64,000 bases of DNA from Aestuariivivens insulae (GTDB taxonomy: Bacteria > Bacteroidota > Bacteroidia > Flavobacteriales > Flavobacteriaceae), in assembly GCF_022662195.1 (NCBI RefSeq), contig NZ_JAKMCS010000002.1, forward strand, positions 310,001 through 374,000, written 5' to 3'. The translations under genes were made by a program, and so were the position numbers. The notes under the pieces are model-generated. The model searched no databases and was not told the origin of the DNA. It was given only the letters and a program-made list of their open reading frames with translations. Positions 24,064 to 34,600 of the stretch are shown one piece after another (positions within the stretch are counted from its first letter, which is position 1; the number at the start of each line of letters is the position of its first letter).

Positions 24064-24888
24064 ATGAAACAATATCACAACCTTGTTAAACACGTTTTAG
24101 AAAACGGTAATGAAAAATCGGACCGCACCGGTACTGGCACCAAAAGTGTTTTTGGTTATCAAATGCGATTCGATTTGAGTGAAGGATTCCCTATGGTAAC
24201 CACCAAAAAGCTCCACTTAAAATCCATTATTTATGAGTTGCTTTGGTTTTTAAAAGGTGACACCAACATTAATTATTTAACTGAAAATGGGGTTCGTATC
24301 TGGAACGAATGGGCCGATGAAAATGGCAATTTAGGTCCTGTATATGGTCATCAGTGGCGTAACTGGAATAGCGATGAAATTGACCAAATAAAAGAAGTAG
24401 TCAATACACTTAAAAATAACCCAGATAGCCGAAGAATGCTTGTCTCGGCTTGGAACCCATCGGTTTTACCCGATACTTCAAAAAGCTTTAGTGAGAATGT
24501 GGCCAACGGCAAAGCGGCTCTACCACCGTGCCATGCCTTTTTTCAGTTTTATGTAGCTAATGGCAAACTGTCCTGCCAGTTGTACCAGCGTAGTGCCGAT
24601 ATTTTTTTAGGCGTACCTTTTAATATAGCGTCTTATGCCTTATTTACTATGATGATGGCACAGGTTTGCGGCTATGAAGCAGGAGAATTTATCCATACCT
24701 TTGGCGATGCCCACATTTATAGCAACCATTACGAGCAACTGGAACTACAACTGTCCCGTACACCTCGTCCTTTACCTAAAATGATTTTAAATCCAGAGAT
24801 AAAAGACATCTTCGACTTTACCTTTGACGATTTTACTTTAACAGACTACGATCCGCATCCACATATTAAAGGCGTGGTTGCTGTGTAA
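24064..24888 (+). CDS. thyA: Thymidylate synthase
   Basis: 274 aa from the ATG at 24064 ([15 protein letters not shown], the normal family start). The upstream in-frame ATG at 24055 lies in a repeat palindrome and would add only three residues. The catalytic Cys156 lies in [13 protein letters not shown]; other signatures are '[20 protein letters not shown]', '[21 protein letters not shown]' and '[15 protein letters not shown]'. It converts dUMP to dTMP with methylene-THF, producing dihydrofolate that the DHFR encoded downstream (25508) regenerates. Only the small minus-strand glycogen-binding gene separates the two. Confidence 0.97.
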   Translation: MKQYHNLVKHVLENGNEKSDRTGTGTKSVFGYQMRFDLSEGFPMVTTKKLHLKSIIYELLWFLKGDTNINYLTENGVRIWNEWADENGNLGPVYGHQWRNWNSDEIDQIKEVVNTLKNNPDSRRMLVSAWNPSVLPDTSKSFSENVANGKAALPPCHAFFQFYVANGKLSCQLYQRSADIFLGVPFNIASYALFTMMMAQVCGYEAGEFIHTFGDAHIYSNHYEQLELQLSRTPRPLPKMILNPEIKDIFDFTFDDFTLTDYDPHPHIKGVVAV

Positions 24889-24897
24889 AACTTTAAA

Positions 24898-24927
24898 AAA
24901 AAAGCTTTCCTGTCGGAAAGCTTTTTT
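24898..24927. terminator. Bidirectional terminator between thyA and the glycogen-binding-domain gene
   Basis: A perfect 13-bp stem (AAAAAAGCTTTCC/GGAAAGCTTTTTT) with a TGTC loop, flanked by A- and T-runs on the two sides. It lies 9 bp after the thyA stop and 5 bp from the convergent gene's stop, so it serves both. Confidence 0.92.
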
Positions 24928-24932
24928 AGTTT

Positions 24933-25229
24933 TTAAACATTTACAACACTGTTCTCTGCTCCTGCATAATCGTTCCAAGCATAAGCATCTGCAGCGTCAT
25001 CATTTACGAAGTTACCATCAACTAGGTACCTAAACTCATAGGCATTGTCTTTTTCTAAGTCTATAGTTCCTTTAAACACACCACTCTTTAATTTCTTTAA
25101 AGGTGCTTTTTTATCATTCCAATCGTTAAAACTTCCAACAACTGAAACTTTTTTTGCTTCTTCAGCTTCTATAGAAAAAGTTACTTTACAAACCGGTTTA
25201 CTCTTTAAGTATTGTTTTTTAATAGCCAT
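24933..25229 (-). CDS. Small glycogen-binding-domain (isoamylase early set, CBM48/E-set) protein
   Basis: 98 aa made of a single E-set/CBM48-like immunoglobulin fold: 'VTFSIEAEEAKKVSVVGSFN', 'WNDKKAPLKKLKSGVFKGTI', 'YEFRYLVDGNFVNDDAAD'. No signal peptide. Such single-domain proteins are frequent in Flavobacteriia and resemble the AMPK-beta glycogen-binding module; binding is inferred, not shown. It is monocistronic, transcribed against thyA with a shared terminator. Confidence 0.88.
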   Translation of the reverse strand: MAIKKQYLKSKPVCKVTFSIEAEEAKKVSVVGSFNDWNDKKAPLKKLKSGVFKGTIDLEKDNAYEFRYLVDGNFVNDDAADAYAWNDYAGAENSVVNV

Positions 25230-25393
25230 AATTCCTTGATTTAGATGTTTTCTTTCTGCAAATTTACAACAACAATCGTGTTAGCATATGTTCTATCACA
25301 CTATAGACTAAAGAATTATCAATTTAATAATCTGGCTTTACATTAATTTAAAGTTTGTAAAAATTTATTGGTTAAATTATAAAATTAACACAG

Positions 25394-25422
25394 CTGAAAA
25401 TCGGTTCAATACTGATTTTCAG
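25394..25422 (+). repeat. Inverted repeat upstream of the DHFR gene
   Basis: A perfect 9-bp stem CTGAAAATC/GATTTTCAG with an 11-nt loop, about 85 bp before the start codon at 25508. A partial third arm (AACCGATTTCAG) follows at about 25437-25448. It could be an operator or a transcript hairpin; nothing decides between them. Confidence 0.55.
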
Positions 25423-25507
25423 AACTTTCACTATTTAACCGATTTCAGAATAACGCTTAAAACAATTCAGTAAAATGTTATAACTTTACATCTATTAATC
25501 ATTATAT

Positions 25508-26419
25508 ATGTTCGGAAAAAAGAAAACAGTTTCAGCAATAGACAAGGAGCAATTAGAACTTTTGGAAAATGCCCAAAAGCGCATCAAACAAAAAAAAAGA
25601 CTATTCATTCATTTTATCCTTTTCCTAATAGGTTCTTTACTTCTAATAATCTGCAACCTTGTTTTAGGTATTGGAAAAGAATACACACTTTTTGAAAAAG
25701 ATTGGTTTATTTATGCGATCTTATTATGGGGCTTCTTTTTTATTTATCATGCCTTCAATGTGTTTATTACCCATAAATTTATGGGCAAAGCTTGGGAAAA
25801 AGAACAATTGGAAAAATTGGTTTCCAAACAACAGCAACGCATAGAAAAGCTAAAAGCAGAGTTCATTAAAGAAGAAGCATCCATAGAGCAAAGCGAAACC
25901 ACAAACAAGACCAAAACTTCTAAGAACACACCTGAACTCACTATAATTGTTGCCGCTGCCGAAAACAATGCCATTGGCAAAGACAATCAATTGATTTGGC
26001 ATTTAAGCGATGATTTAAAACGATTTAAAGCATTAACCAATGGACACCATATTATTATGGGACGGAAAACCTTTGAAAGTTTTCCCAAACCACTACCTAA
26101 TAGAACGCATGTAGTAATTACTAGACAGGAAAACTATCCTGTACCAGACGATGTTATTGTAGTTAATAATTTAGATGATGCCATAGATGCTTCAAAAAAT
26201 GACCCACAACCTTTTATTATTGGTGGTGGTGAAATTTATAAACAAGCCATGGGTATTGCCGATAAAATTGAACTCACCAGAGTACATGAAAATTTTGAAG
26301 CAGACACCTTTTTCCCAGACATCGATGAAACGCAATGGAAAGAAGTGGCACATAGTTTGCATGACAAAGACATAAACAACGATTATGAGTATTCCTTTAT
26401 TACTTATAAGCGTAAATAA
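25508..26419 (+). CDS. folA: Dihydrofolate reductase fused to an N-terminal 2TM membrane domain
   Basis: 303 aa, about twice the usual DHFR length. Residues 1-95 are a 2TM domain with hydrophobic helices near 31-52 and 64-85 and a flanking basic N-terminus (MFGKKK). A charged coiled-coil-like linker follows (about 95-135, 'EKLVSKQQQRIEKLKAEFIK'). DHFR begins near 140: 'LTIIVAAAENNAIGKDNQLIW', 'LSDDLKRFKALTNGHHIIMG', 'RKTFESFPKPLPNRTHVVIT', 'FIIGGGEIYKQAM'. It reduces dihydrofolate made by ThyA. The frame is continuous with no internal start at the junction, so a membrane-tethered enzyme is predicted. The DUF6340 gene follows after 11 bp. Confidence 0.92.
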   Translation: MFGKKKTVSAIDKEQLELLENAQKRIKQKKRLFIHFILFLIGSLLLIICNLVLGIGKEYTLFEKDWFIYAILLWGFFFIYHAFNVFITHKFMGKAWEKEQLEKLVSKQQQRIEKLKAEFIKEEASIEQSETTNKTKTSKNTPELTIIVAAAENNAIGKDNQLIWHLSDDLKRFKALTNGHHIIMGRKTFESFPKPLPNRTHVVITRQENYPVPDDVIVVNNLDDAIDASKNDPQPFIIGGGEIYKQAMGIADKIELTRVHENFEADTFFPDIDETQWKEVAHSLHDKDINNDYEYSFITYKRK

Positions 26420-26430
26420 ATGCTATTATT

Positions 26431-27477
26431 ATGGAAACCAAGCCCCTACTAAAAAAACTTTCCCTCTTAAGCGTTGTATTTGTATTGGTTAGTTGTGCGT
26501 CGACTAACAGATTAACCCTGAGCGTCACCGAACCTGCACCTATAACCATTCCTAAAAACATTACTCGTATTGGCATTTTGAACCGTTTTAATAATGCCCC
26601 TAAAAATGTCATCAACAGAATTGACGAAGTCTTTTCTGCAGAAGGTAAAAACTTTGACACTGATGCTTCCAACAAGGTTATAGAAGGCTTAACCGATGTA
26701 TTGAAACAGCAAAATCGTTTTGATATTGTTACAATTACCGATGCTACATTAGCCACAGACAACACCGGCACTTTCCCATTGGCCTTATCTTGGGACACCG
26801 CTGAAACCCTTTGCAAAACCAATAATGTAGATGCTATTTATGTACTATCCTATTTTGATACCGATTCCAAGATAAGCTACAGCACAAAACAAGCTTTTAC
26901 CCAAAATGTGTTGGGTGTTAAAATTCCCGTTTTGGAACATCATGCAACGGCAAATACCCTTATAAAAGGAGGCTTTAAAATTTATGACCCCACAAACCAA
27001 TTAATCTTAGACGTCTTTCCTTTTTCCAAAGGCGTTACCACTTCGGGAAAAGGCATAAATCCGGCAAAGGCATTGGAAGCCCTAAAAATGCGAAAAGACC
27101 TTGTTATGGATGCCAGCCGATTAATTGGCGAGCATTATGCGTTGGGTATTGAACCCTATAAAATTAGGGTTGCCCGTGATTATTTTGTAAAAGGCACTGA
27201 ACAATTTGAAATTGCAAAACGTAAAGCACAGACAGGCAATTGGGATGGCGCTGCATTACATTGGGAAAGGGAACTCACCAATTCGAAATCTAAAATTGCT
27301 GGAAGGGCCTGTTACAATATGGCCATTATTAATGAAATTAATGGCAATTTGGACACCGCCATAGAATGGGCATCAAAAGCCTATAGTGATTACAATAACA
27401 AAGAGGCTTTACGCTACTTAAATATTCTAAAGTATAGGGTATCCCAAAACCAAAGACTGGCACAACAACAGCAATAA
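26431..27477 (+). CDS. DUF6340 family lipoprotein
   Basis: 348 aa. A lipoprotein signal is present near residues 8-23 ('LSLLSVVFVLVSC', lipobox LVSC). The body has 'ITRIGILNRFNNAPKNVINRID' and 'CKTNNVDAIYVLSYFDTDSKI', then a C-terminal helical part with TPR-like sequence ('GRACYNMAIINEINGNLDTAIEWASKAYSDY', given here in outline). This matches the DUF6340 family of Bacteroidota; no function is established. It follows the DHFR gene by 11 bp and is probably in its operon. Confidence 0.85.
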   Translation: METKPLLKKLSLLSVVFVLVSCASTNRLTLSVTEPAPITIPKNITRIGILNRFNNAPKNVINRIDEVFSAEGKNFDTDASNKVIEGLTDVLKQQNRFDIVTITDATLATDNTGTFPLALSWDTAETLCKTNNVDAIYVLSYFDTDSKISYSTKQAFTQNVLGVKIPVLEHHATANTLIKGGFKIYDPTNQLILDVFPFSKGVTTSGKGINPAKALEALKMRKDLVMDASRLIGEHYALGIEPYKIRVARDYFVKGTEQFEIAKRKAQTGNWDGAALHWERELTNSKSKIAGRACYNMAIINEINGNLDTAIEWASKAYSDYNNKEALRYLNILKYRVSQNQRLAQQQQ

Positions 27478-27501
27478 TAATTTTAGTTCTAATTTTATTC
27501 C

Positions 27502-27509
27502 TATTTTTG
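27502..27509 (+). promoter_or_regulatory. Candidate -7 element of fabD-lspA
   Basis: TATTTTTG followed by C matches TAnnTTTG and ends 21 nt before the fabD ATG. The DUF6340 stop is only 24 bp upstream of it. No TTG is seen at the expected upstream spacing. Confidence 0.55.
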
Positions 27510-27530
27510 CAGCACTAAAAAAGAACTAAA

Positions 27531-28424
27531 ATGAACGCATATATATTTCCAGGTCAAGGTGCCCAATTTTCGGGGATGGGATTGGACCTTTACGAAAATT
27601 CACCGTTAGCACAAGAGTTATTTGAACAAGCCAACCAGATTCTTGGTTTTAACATTACCGATGTGATGTTTGAAGGTTCTGCTGAAGACCTTAAAGAAAC
27701 CAAAGTTACCCAACCAGCCATATTTTTACATTCGGTAATTTTAGCAAAAACTTTAGGGGATAATTTTAAACCCGATATGGTTGCCGGGCATTCCCTTGGT
27801 GAATTCTCTGCGCTGGTTGCCAATGGCGCCTTAAATTTTGAAGACGGTTTAAAATTGGTGTCGCAACGTGCATTGGCCATGCAAAAAGCCTGTGAACTAC
27901 AACCAAGCACTATGGCAGCGGTTTTAGGGTTGGATGATGATATTGTTGAAAAAATATGTGCCACTACCGAAGGCATTGTGGTTGCAGCCAATTATAACTG
28001 CCCTGGACAATTAGTGATTTCTGGAGAAGTAGAGGCAATAAACAAAGCTTGTGAAGCATTAAAAGAAGAAGGCGCGCGTCGTGCTTTGGTCTTGCCCGTT
28101 GGTGGGGCTTTCCATTCACCATTAATGGAACCTGCTCGTGAAGAACTTGCTGCAGCTATAGAAAATACCACATTTAGTAAACCTAACTGCCCTATATATC
28201 AAAATGTAACGGCTAATGCGGTTATCGATGAAGCTGCCATAAAAGCGAATTTAATTTCGCAATTAACGGCTCCTGTACGTTGGACACAATCTGTGCAACA
28301 AATGATTGCAGATGGCGCCACTTTGTTCACTGAAGTTGGCCCAGGAAAGGTACTACAAGGCTTGGTTAAAAAGATAAACAGGGAAGCTCAAACTGTTTCG
28401 GCAACTTTTGAAACAAATAACTAA
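27531..28424 (+). CDS. fabD: Malonyl-CoA:ACP transacylase
   Basis: 297 aa, close to the E. coli length. N-terminal YIFPGQGAQFSGMG is the FabD start motif, and the nucleophile Ser88 lies in VAGHSLGEFSAL. 'QKACELQPSTMAAVLGL', 'YNCPGQLVISGE' and 'GGAFHSPLMEPAREEL' (catalytic His) are also present. It transfers malonyl from CoA to acyl carrier protein for fatty-acid chain extension. The stop codon is immediately followed by the lspA ATG, so the two are cotranscribed and likely coupled. Confidence 0.97.
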   Translation: MNAYIFPGQGAQFSGMGLDLYENSPLAQELFEQANQILGFNITDVMFEGSAEDLKETKVTQPAIFLHSVILAKTLGDNFKPDMVAGHSLGEFSALVANGALNFEDGLKLVSQRALAMQKACELQPSTMAAVLGLDDDIVEKICATTEGIVVAANYNCPGQLVISGEVEAINKACEALKEEGARRALVLPVGGAFHSPLMEPAREELAAAIENTTFSKPNCPIYQNVTANAVIDEAAIKANLISQLTAPVRWTQSVQQMIADGATLFTEVGPGKVLQGLVKKINREAQTVSATFETNN

Positions 28425-28919
28425 ATGAAAGTTTCTAAGCGATCTATCTTTATTATTGTCTCAATAGCTATTACTATTGCCCTTGATCAAATAAGCAAAG
28501 TTATTGTTAGGGCAACTATCTCCCCTAGAGATGTTATCCCCGTTATTGGAGAGTATTTTTCCCTTCACAACGTTGAAAATGAAGGTGCCTTTTTAGGCAT
28601 GGGAAGTGAATTGAACGAACCATTGCGAATTATTTTATTGCTTATTTTGCCTATTGTTGTCTTAGGTTTTGTTTTGCGTTATATCATAAAAGACAAATCC
28701 TTAGATAATTGGTCTTTATTTGCTTTTTCTGGTATTATAGGGGGTGGTATCGCCAATGTATTCGATCGCATCGCTTTTGGCTCTGTAACCGATTTTTTCT
28801 TTGTTAAACTTACCGATGTTTTAAGAACCGGCATATTTAATGTAGCCGATTTATTTGTTACTACCGGAATGATTATTTTGGTTTTGGGAAGTTTTAGGAA
28901 GAAGAAACAAACTGTTTAG
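28425..28919 (+). CDS. lspA: Lipoprotein signal peptidase (signal peptidase II)
   Basis: 164 aa inner-membrane aspartyl protease with four hydrophobic segments. It cleaves prolipoprotein signal peptides ahead of the lipidated Cys. Signatures are 'LDQISKVIVR', 'NVENEGAFLGMG', 'GGGIANVFDRI' and 'FNVADLFVTTG', the last two carrying the catalytic Asp residues. It starts directly after the fabD stop. Its substrates in this window include the lipoproteins at 13107, 13960, 26431, 28992, 29900 and 41099. Confidence 0.97.
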   Translation: MKVSKRSIFIIVSIAITIALDQISKVIVRATISPRDVIPVIGEYFSLHNVENEGAFLGMGSELNEPLRIILLLILPIVVLGFVLRYIIKDKSLDNWSLFAFSGIIGGGIANVFDRIAFGSVTDFFFVKLTDVLRTGIFNVADLFVTTGMIILVLGSFRKKKQTV

Positions 28920-28933
28920 ATACATAATAAAAA

Positions 28934-28954
28934 AGCACCTCCATAAGAGGTGCT
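28934..28954. terminator. Terminator between lspA and the SusE-like lipoprotein gene
   Basis: A perfect 8-bp stem AGCACCTC/GAGGTGCT with a 5-nt loop. The minus-strand exit has TTTTTTATTAT, so it best serves the minus-strand gene ending at 28992; the plus side tail (CTTCT) is weaker. Confidence 0.8.
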
Positions 28955-28991
28955 CTTCTAAGTTTAGTTAGCTAGTTAGTTAGTTTCCAAA

Positions 28992-29885
28992 CTAAGGGTT
29001 AGGAGTTAATTCCAGAGTCCATTTAATACCAGGTAAACCACAACAAGAGCCAGAAGTATATTCTAAGTCCAAAGTAATAACGCCAGTATCTTGATCTAGA
29101 CTAGACCCATGATCAATATAATCTACTAGCCCGGGGAAATCTACCGAAGGAGACAACACCGTAATTGTTCCACAGACATCGGTGAAATTAAGTCCTATTG
29201 GAAAATCTGGCCCAAAAATATCAGCCGTTCCATCACTTAAAAGGTATGTTCCAGATGAGGGCTGTGTAATGGTTACAGGTTGCGGGCTCCTAAAATTAGT
29301 TGCTATATCAAGGTTTGAAGCAATTACCGTAGAAGTATAATTGCCTTCCAACATAGTAGGGCATGACACTGGAAAATTCAACACTGAAGTATAAAGGCCA
29401 GAATTAGTAATGTTCTGATTAACATTACTTGATCCATTAGGGTTTATGATATCTAAAACCGTACCGTCCGATCGGGTAAATCTTGTTGTAACAGCTAAAG
29501 CATCTCCCAATTGCACATCATTAACGCTTGTTAATTCAGAAAAAGCAGAAACAACATCATTTATAGATATTGTAAAGTTACTGGGCAATGACACATTACT
29601 AAATAAAGTGGCATTATATACGCCACCACTAGCTGTTGTATAATACCCCATAATATCGGTTGCAACAGGTTCGCCTTGAGCGACATCGGCACTAAACGAC
29701 ACCTCAACATTAGAACCTGCATTGATTTTTGTTAAATCAAATAGTACCGCAGAATCGTTTCCTAATTGCATATTGGGAACAATACCATCTTCCAAAATGC
29801 GCACAGAAGTGCCTCCATCATCATCACAAGAAATACTAAAAATTGTAATCGTTAGTATTAAAAATAAATATTTAAAATTTTTCAT
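28992..29885 (-). CDS. Auxiliary surface lipoprotein of the SusCD locus (function unknown)
   Basis: 297 aa. Lipoprotein signal MKNFKYLFLILTITIFSISC is followed by DDDGG, an acidic stretch after the lipid Cys, common in Bacteroidota lipoproteins exported to the surface. The rest is Thr/Ser/Val-rich beta-type sequence with 'GNYTSTVIASNLD' and a Cys pair near the C-terminus ('GSCCGLPGIKW'). No family is recognised with certainty. It lies 14 bp downstream of the SusD-like gene, so by position it is a SusE/SusF-like accessory ligand-binding protein; that role is inferred. Confidence 0.75.
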   Translation of the reverse strand: MKNFKYLFLILTITIFSISCDDDGGTSVRILEDGIVPNMQLGNDSAVLFDLTKINAGSNVEVSFSADVAQGEPVATDIMGYYTTASGGVYNATLFSNVSLPSNFTISINDVVSAFSELTSVNDVQLGDALAVTTRFTRSDGTVLDIINPNGSSNVNQNITNSGLYTSVLNFPVSCPTMLEGNYTSTVIASNLDIATNFRSPQPVTITQPSSGTYLLSDGTADIFGPDFPIGLNFTDVCGTITVLSPSVDFPGLVDYIDHGSSLDQDTGVITLDLEYTSGSCCGLPGIKWTLELTPNP

Positions 29886-29899
29886 GACTTTCTCTTTTT

Positions 29900-31600
29900 T
29901 TAATTATCCCAAAATATTTTATATGCTGTTGGATCCTTTTGACTCGGTGCATTGCTGTTGTTATTTATCTCATCGGAAGGCCAATGAAGTGATAACTGGA
30001 ATCCATTTCCTAAAGTGGTTTGCGAGTCATTTATTGGAAAACCATCGCCATTATCTAATTGGTATTCGGGTGAAGGCCCATTCGGATTGGCCAAAACGGG
30101 ATATCCTGTTCTTCTATAATCGGTATACGAATCTAAAGGATCACCAAATGAAGCTACCCATTTTTGGGTCATAATAATTTCTAATTGCTTGTCGGCATTA
30201 GCGGCATCAAATTCAGAAATAACATTATCTATAAAATCGGTAGTAGCGGCAGTCCCTGCCAATGTAGGAACTGTTTGGGTTGTACCAGAATTAGCTACAA
30301 CTTCATCTACTTTTTCAAAACTGGCAACCATGGCCTCTCTTAGTTTGGCACTGGCATCACCAGACATTAACCCCACTTGAATAAGTTCGGCTTGAATATA
30401 TAAATATTCATAGTAGGTTAAAATACGTTTTGGAGCCACTCCCGTTCCATTAGTCGCATTACTTCTCGCAAACCCTAAACCGTCATCATACCTACCTCCA
30501 CAAGGATATATCCCAGGAAAAGTAGCATCATTCTGTACAGCATGGTCCCTATCGGGTCCTATACTTCCAAACCTAATCGTAAAAAATCCTGTAGACGCAT
30601 CCCAATAATCTGCATTAGGATCACCAGTGGTAGTATCTCCTTGGTCCCTTGGGAATTGTCCTGGAGCTAATTGATTGGCCCAATAATAAGGGATTCTTGG
30701 GTCTGGGTTACCAGTATGGATATTAGGATTCCATCCTTTTAAAATTTCATAGAACCAAGGACTTACGTAATGGTCGACTTGCGCTTGAACATAAGAGCTT
30801 TGAAACAATTGGTTTCTTTCATCTGTAGGCGTAATATTGGCCGTATGGGTAAACTGAAAATCATCGGCAGACGATGTAAAGAAATTATCTTCAGCAACCA
30901 ATGCACTTAAATCGGATGCATTAAACATGGACGATAACCTGATCTGGTTATATAATTTTAATTTCAGCGTGTTTATAAACTTAATCCACCTTGAAGTACT
31001 TCCCCCATAGAATAAATCGTCCGTAGACGGAAAGACACTTCCTTCTCCACTATTTATATTGGTCTTGGCTTCATCCAACAATGCAAATACCGCTTGATAA
31101 ATAGCTTCTTGATTATCAAACACAGGAGCAATAATACCCCCTTTTAACTGTGTAGCTTCTGAAAATGGAACATCGCCCCATAAATCCACAGCTACAGATC
31201 CTAAATAAGCTTTAAGTGCTTGGCCAATGCCCAAATAAACTTTGTCGCCACTTTCAGTTGCTTGATCAATTAGGGTTTGTATATCTGTTAAAACTAGATA
31301 AACATTATTCCAATCATTCCTTGTTGTTACATTATCTGCCTGTGCACCATATTGATCTTGCTCACTTCTGGACACCAATTGGTGTACATATACAGATAGT
31401 ATTTCTGCTGTAAAGTTATTTGCGTCCCCTATTTGACCTACCGTTACTTGAATGTTTGGCAATATTAAATTTAAAGCAACTGTGGTCGGGTTATCTTTAT
31501 CTGTGTCTACATCTAAAAATTCATCACATGATACTGTTACAAAAGCAATACACAGCAAAATGTAATATTTAAAGACTTTATTATATGCTATATTTTTCAT
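29900..31600 (-). CDS. SusD/RagB-like nutrient-binding outer membrane lipoprotein (SusD-like_2 type)
   Basis: 566 aa. N-terminal segment 'YYILLCIAFVTVSCDEFLDV' provides a lipobox with the post-Cys acidic motif, and 'VDTDKDNPTTVALNLILPNI' is typical of the SusD-like_2 group. 'YLGIGQALKAYLGSVAVDLW' and 'GDVPFSEATQL' mark the first TPR-like part common to SusD proteins. It caps the SusC-type transporter encoded 11 bp upstream and binds the imported ligand at the cell surface. No polysaccharide-degrading enzyme is adjacent, so the ligand could be a glycan, peptide or another nutrient. Confidence 0.93.
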   Translation of the reverse strand: MKNIAYNKVFKYYILLCIAFVTVSCDEFLDVDTDKDNPTTVALNLILPNIQVTVGQIGDANNFTAEILSVYVHQLVSRSEQDQYGAQADNVTTRNDWNNVYLVLTDIQTLIDQATESGDKVYLGIGQALKAYLGSVAVDLWGDVPFSEATQLKGGIIAPVFDNQEAIYQAVFALLDEAKTNINSGEGSVFPSTDDLFYGGSTSRWIKFINTLKLKLYNQIRLSSMFNASDLSALVAEDNFFTSSADDFQFTHTANITPTDERNQLFQSSYVQAQVDHYVSPWFYEILKGWNPNIHTGNPDPRIPYYWANQLAPGQFPRDQGDTTTGDPNADYWDASTGFFTIRFGSIGPDRDHAVQNDATFPGIYPCGGRYDDGLGFARSNATNGTGVAPKRILTYYEYLYIQAELIQVGLMSGDASAKLREAMVASFEKVDEVVANSGTTQTVPTLAGTAATTDFIDNVISEFDAANADKQLEIIMTQKWVASFGDPLDSYTDYRRTGYPVLANPNGPSPEYQLDNGDGFPINDSQTTLGNGFQLSLHWPSDEINNNSNAPSQKDPTAYKIFWDN

Positions 31601-31611
31601 CGTTATTTTTA

Positions 31612-34600
31612 TTAAAAAGTTACATTAATTTTAAAGCCATATCTCGTTGCTGTTGGCGGTGAAGCTATTTCTACGCCTTGTAACCTTGATGTTCCATGTG
31701 AAGTTACCTCAGGATCAAAATTTGTATATTTTGGCACATTTGGTGCGAAATACCATAAATTGTTTGCTATAGCGCTAAAGGAAACTTTTCCAAAAGGGGT
31801 TTTCTTTAACCAATTAGAAGGGACTTGATAAGATAAGCTTAGCTCTCTTAACCTATAAACAGTACCGTCGTATACACTAGCTTCATCTACTGCATTTTGC
31901 CCAAAAGTTCCACTAGGTCCACCGGAAGTAAAGTATAAGGCATTTATGTCGAGCTGTGTGGTATTAGGAATTGGGTTGCCACTACCGTCTAAAAGTAAAT
32001 TTCCTTGAGAATCTCCATAAAAGCCCGGTATTATAACCGTTCGCTCTCTATCCTCGGTGTCTTTGGTCACGCCTCTACCTAATAATGACTGGATACTTGT
32101 TGAATGAATATCGCCTCCTTCCCTCCAATCAATTTGAGCACTAAGCGTTAGGTTTTTATAAGTAATGGTATTAATAAAGCTCATCTTGAAATCGGGGTTT
32201 GGATCTCCAATAATCCCATTTGCTGTAGTCCCTAAAACCTCATTATCGGCAGAATTAAATACAAAACCTGTGGCTGGGTCTATAATAAAGTTTCCATCGG
32301 GATCCCTTGCGAACTTTGAACCATAGAACACGCCAAAAGGCTGCCCTGCAATAACGTGGGGCACTTGGTTCCCATTTCCTTCAAATTGTATCCTATCCAA
32401 GCCTTCAACAAGTTCTGTAACAACATTATCATTTTTTGTAAACGTTGTAAATAGAGACCATTTAAAATCTTCTGTTTGAATTGGCACCAATGTTAATCCA
32501 ATTTCCACCCCCTTATTCTGCATTTCTCCAATATTGGTATTAAATGATGTAAAACCACTTGAAGAGGGCACGGTTACAGGGGAAATCAAATCGGTTGTAA
32601 TTTTTTTGTACCAACTAAAATCCACCACTATTCGTCTCTTGAAAAATTCCAGATCTGTACCTATCTCAAATTCTTTGGTAAACTCTGGTGTAATTTCCTG
32701 GTCCCCCAACCCTACTCTATTACCTACTACCGGTATGCTATTAAATGGGTTTCCTGTAGCAAAGGTTGTATTTAAAAACTCTGCGGGAGCCGACCTACCT
32801 GCTTCGGCATAACCAGCTCTTAACTTAGCAAATGTTAAAACATCACTCTCTATATTAAAAGCATCGGTAACAATTAAAGAGGTACTAACCGACGGATAAA
32901 AATAGGATCGATTATCTCTTGGCAAAGTAGACGACCAGTCGTTTCTTCCAGTAGCGTTTAGAAATAAAAAGTCTTTATAGGACAACCCTATTTCTCCAAA
33001 AGCTCCAAAAGTTCTTTCCCTGCTACTTCTATCAAAATTAATCGCTTGGGTTACCGTGTTGGTTATAGATCTTATCCCAGGCGATATAAAAGTACTCCCG
33101 GTCAATGCAAAATTTTCTGCAGTATTTTGCAATACATTTGCCCCTACAACGCCGGTCAATCCTATATTATCTGTTAAAGAATAATCGAAGTTGATTAAAA
33201 AAGTCGATTCGATATCCTCATTGGTAAAATCAATATTTACAATAGACCCTCCATCTGCCAAAGACGCTCTAGATTGAGGGTCTCTTATTTGCCTTCTATT
33301 TAAAATATACTTATTAAATCCAAGCCTTAAGGAAGTAGATATATTATCATTAATAGGAAAACTAAGGTTTATATTACCTACAGTTCTATTGGTCTTTGTT
33401 ATTATTTGATCGTGCTCCCAGGACCAAAGCGGATGATCCCATCCATTATTTGGGGTAACCGAAGCACCATTGGCATCTTCATAGGGCAGGCTTAAATCCC
33501 AAGATCTCCCTAACCACAAAGCTCTTGCGAACGATGACGCCGAACCCCCAAATTGATTTTCACCATAAAAACCACCTACTTGGTCTGTATTTGAAAAGCT
33601 AAGAGATGCACCAATGGTTAATCCATTTTGTAATTTAAAATTACCTCCTGATGAAAGCGATGTTCTATCGTAGGTATTAAAAGGAATATAACCTTCTTGC
33701 TGTAAATCGGAAACCGTTACACTAAAGCTTCCATTTTCACCACCATAAGCCATATTAACAGAATTATCTAAAACCACGCCTGTCTTAAACAAACTTTTAA
33801 CATTATCTGGTTGAGGCTCCCATGGTACTGTTGGCCCAAACAACTCTGGAAAGGCATTCAACAAGTTTGGCCACGTTGGTATTGTAGCTAAAGCATCAAA
33901 TCTAGGCCCCCATGAACCATTCGCATTAACATAATTAAAGTTTGTTCCAGGCCCATAAGTATTTTGATATTCAGGTAAATTTGCAATCGTTTCTAAATAG
34001 GTTCCACTACTAACATTAACGCTTAGTTTTTTATTAGTATTAGAAGCTGCCGAACCCGATTTAGTAGTAATTACAATAACACCATTTGCTGCCCTAGACC
34101 CATACAAAGCTGAGGCCGCCACACTTTTCAATACGTTAACCGATGCAATATCATTTGGATCCAAACTAGAAAGCCCGGTTTCGTAACTTCCCCCTCCTAA
34201 TGTCTGATTAGAAAAATTTAGATTTGTATTATCACCTGCCTGTGTATTATCATAGGCAATACCATCAACTATAATTAAAGGTTGTGTAGAAGAACCTATT
34301 GTCGTTTGCCCCCTAATATTTATTAAATTGGCAGCACCTGCAACACCTGTAGAAAAGTTTACATTAACACCGGCCACCTTACCTGATAAAGAACGGATTA
34401 AATCTGGCTCTGAGTTTTCTGTGATTTCCCCAGAATCGACTTTGCTTACTGCGTAACCTAAATTCCTGGGATTTCTTTTAATTCCAAAAGCGGTCACCAC
34501 TACTTCTTCCAGAACAGCGGTGTCTTCACTCATAGCAACATTAATAGTATTGGATGCCCCAACCGTAATTTCTTGGGCGACATATCCAATAAAACTAAAC

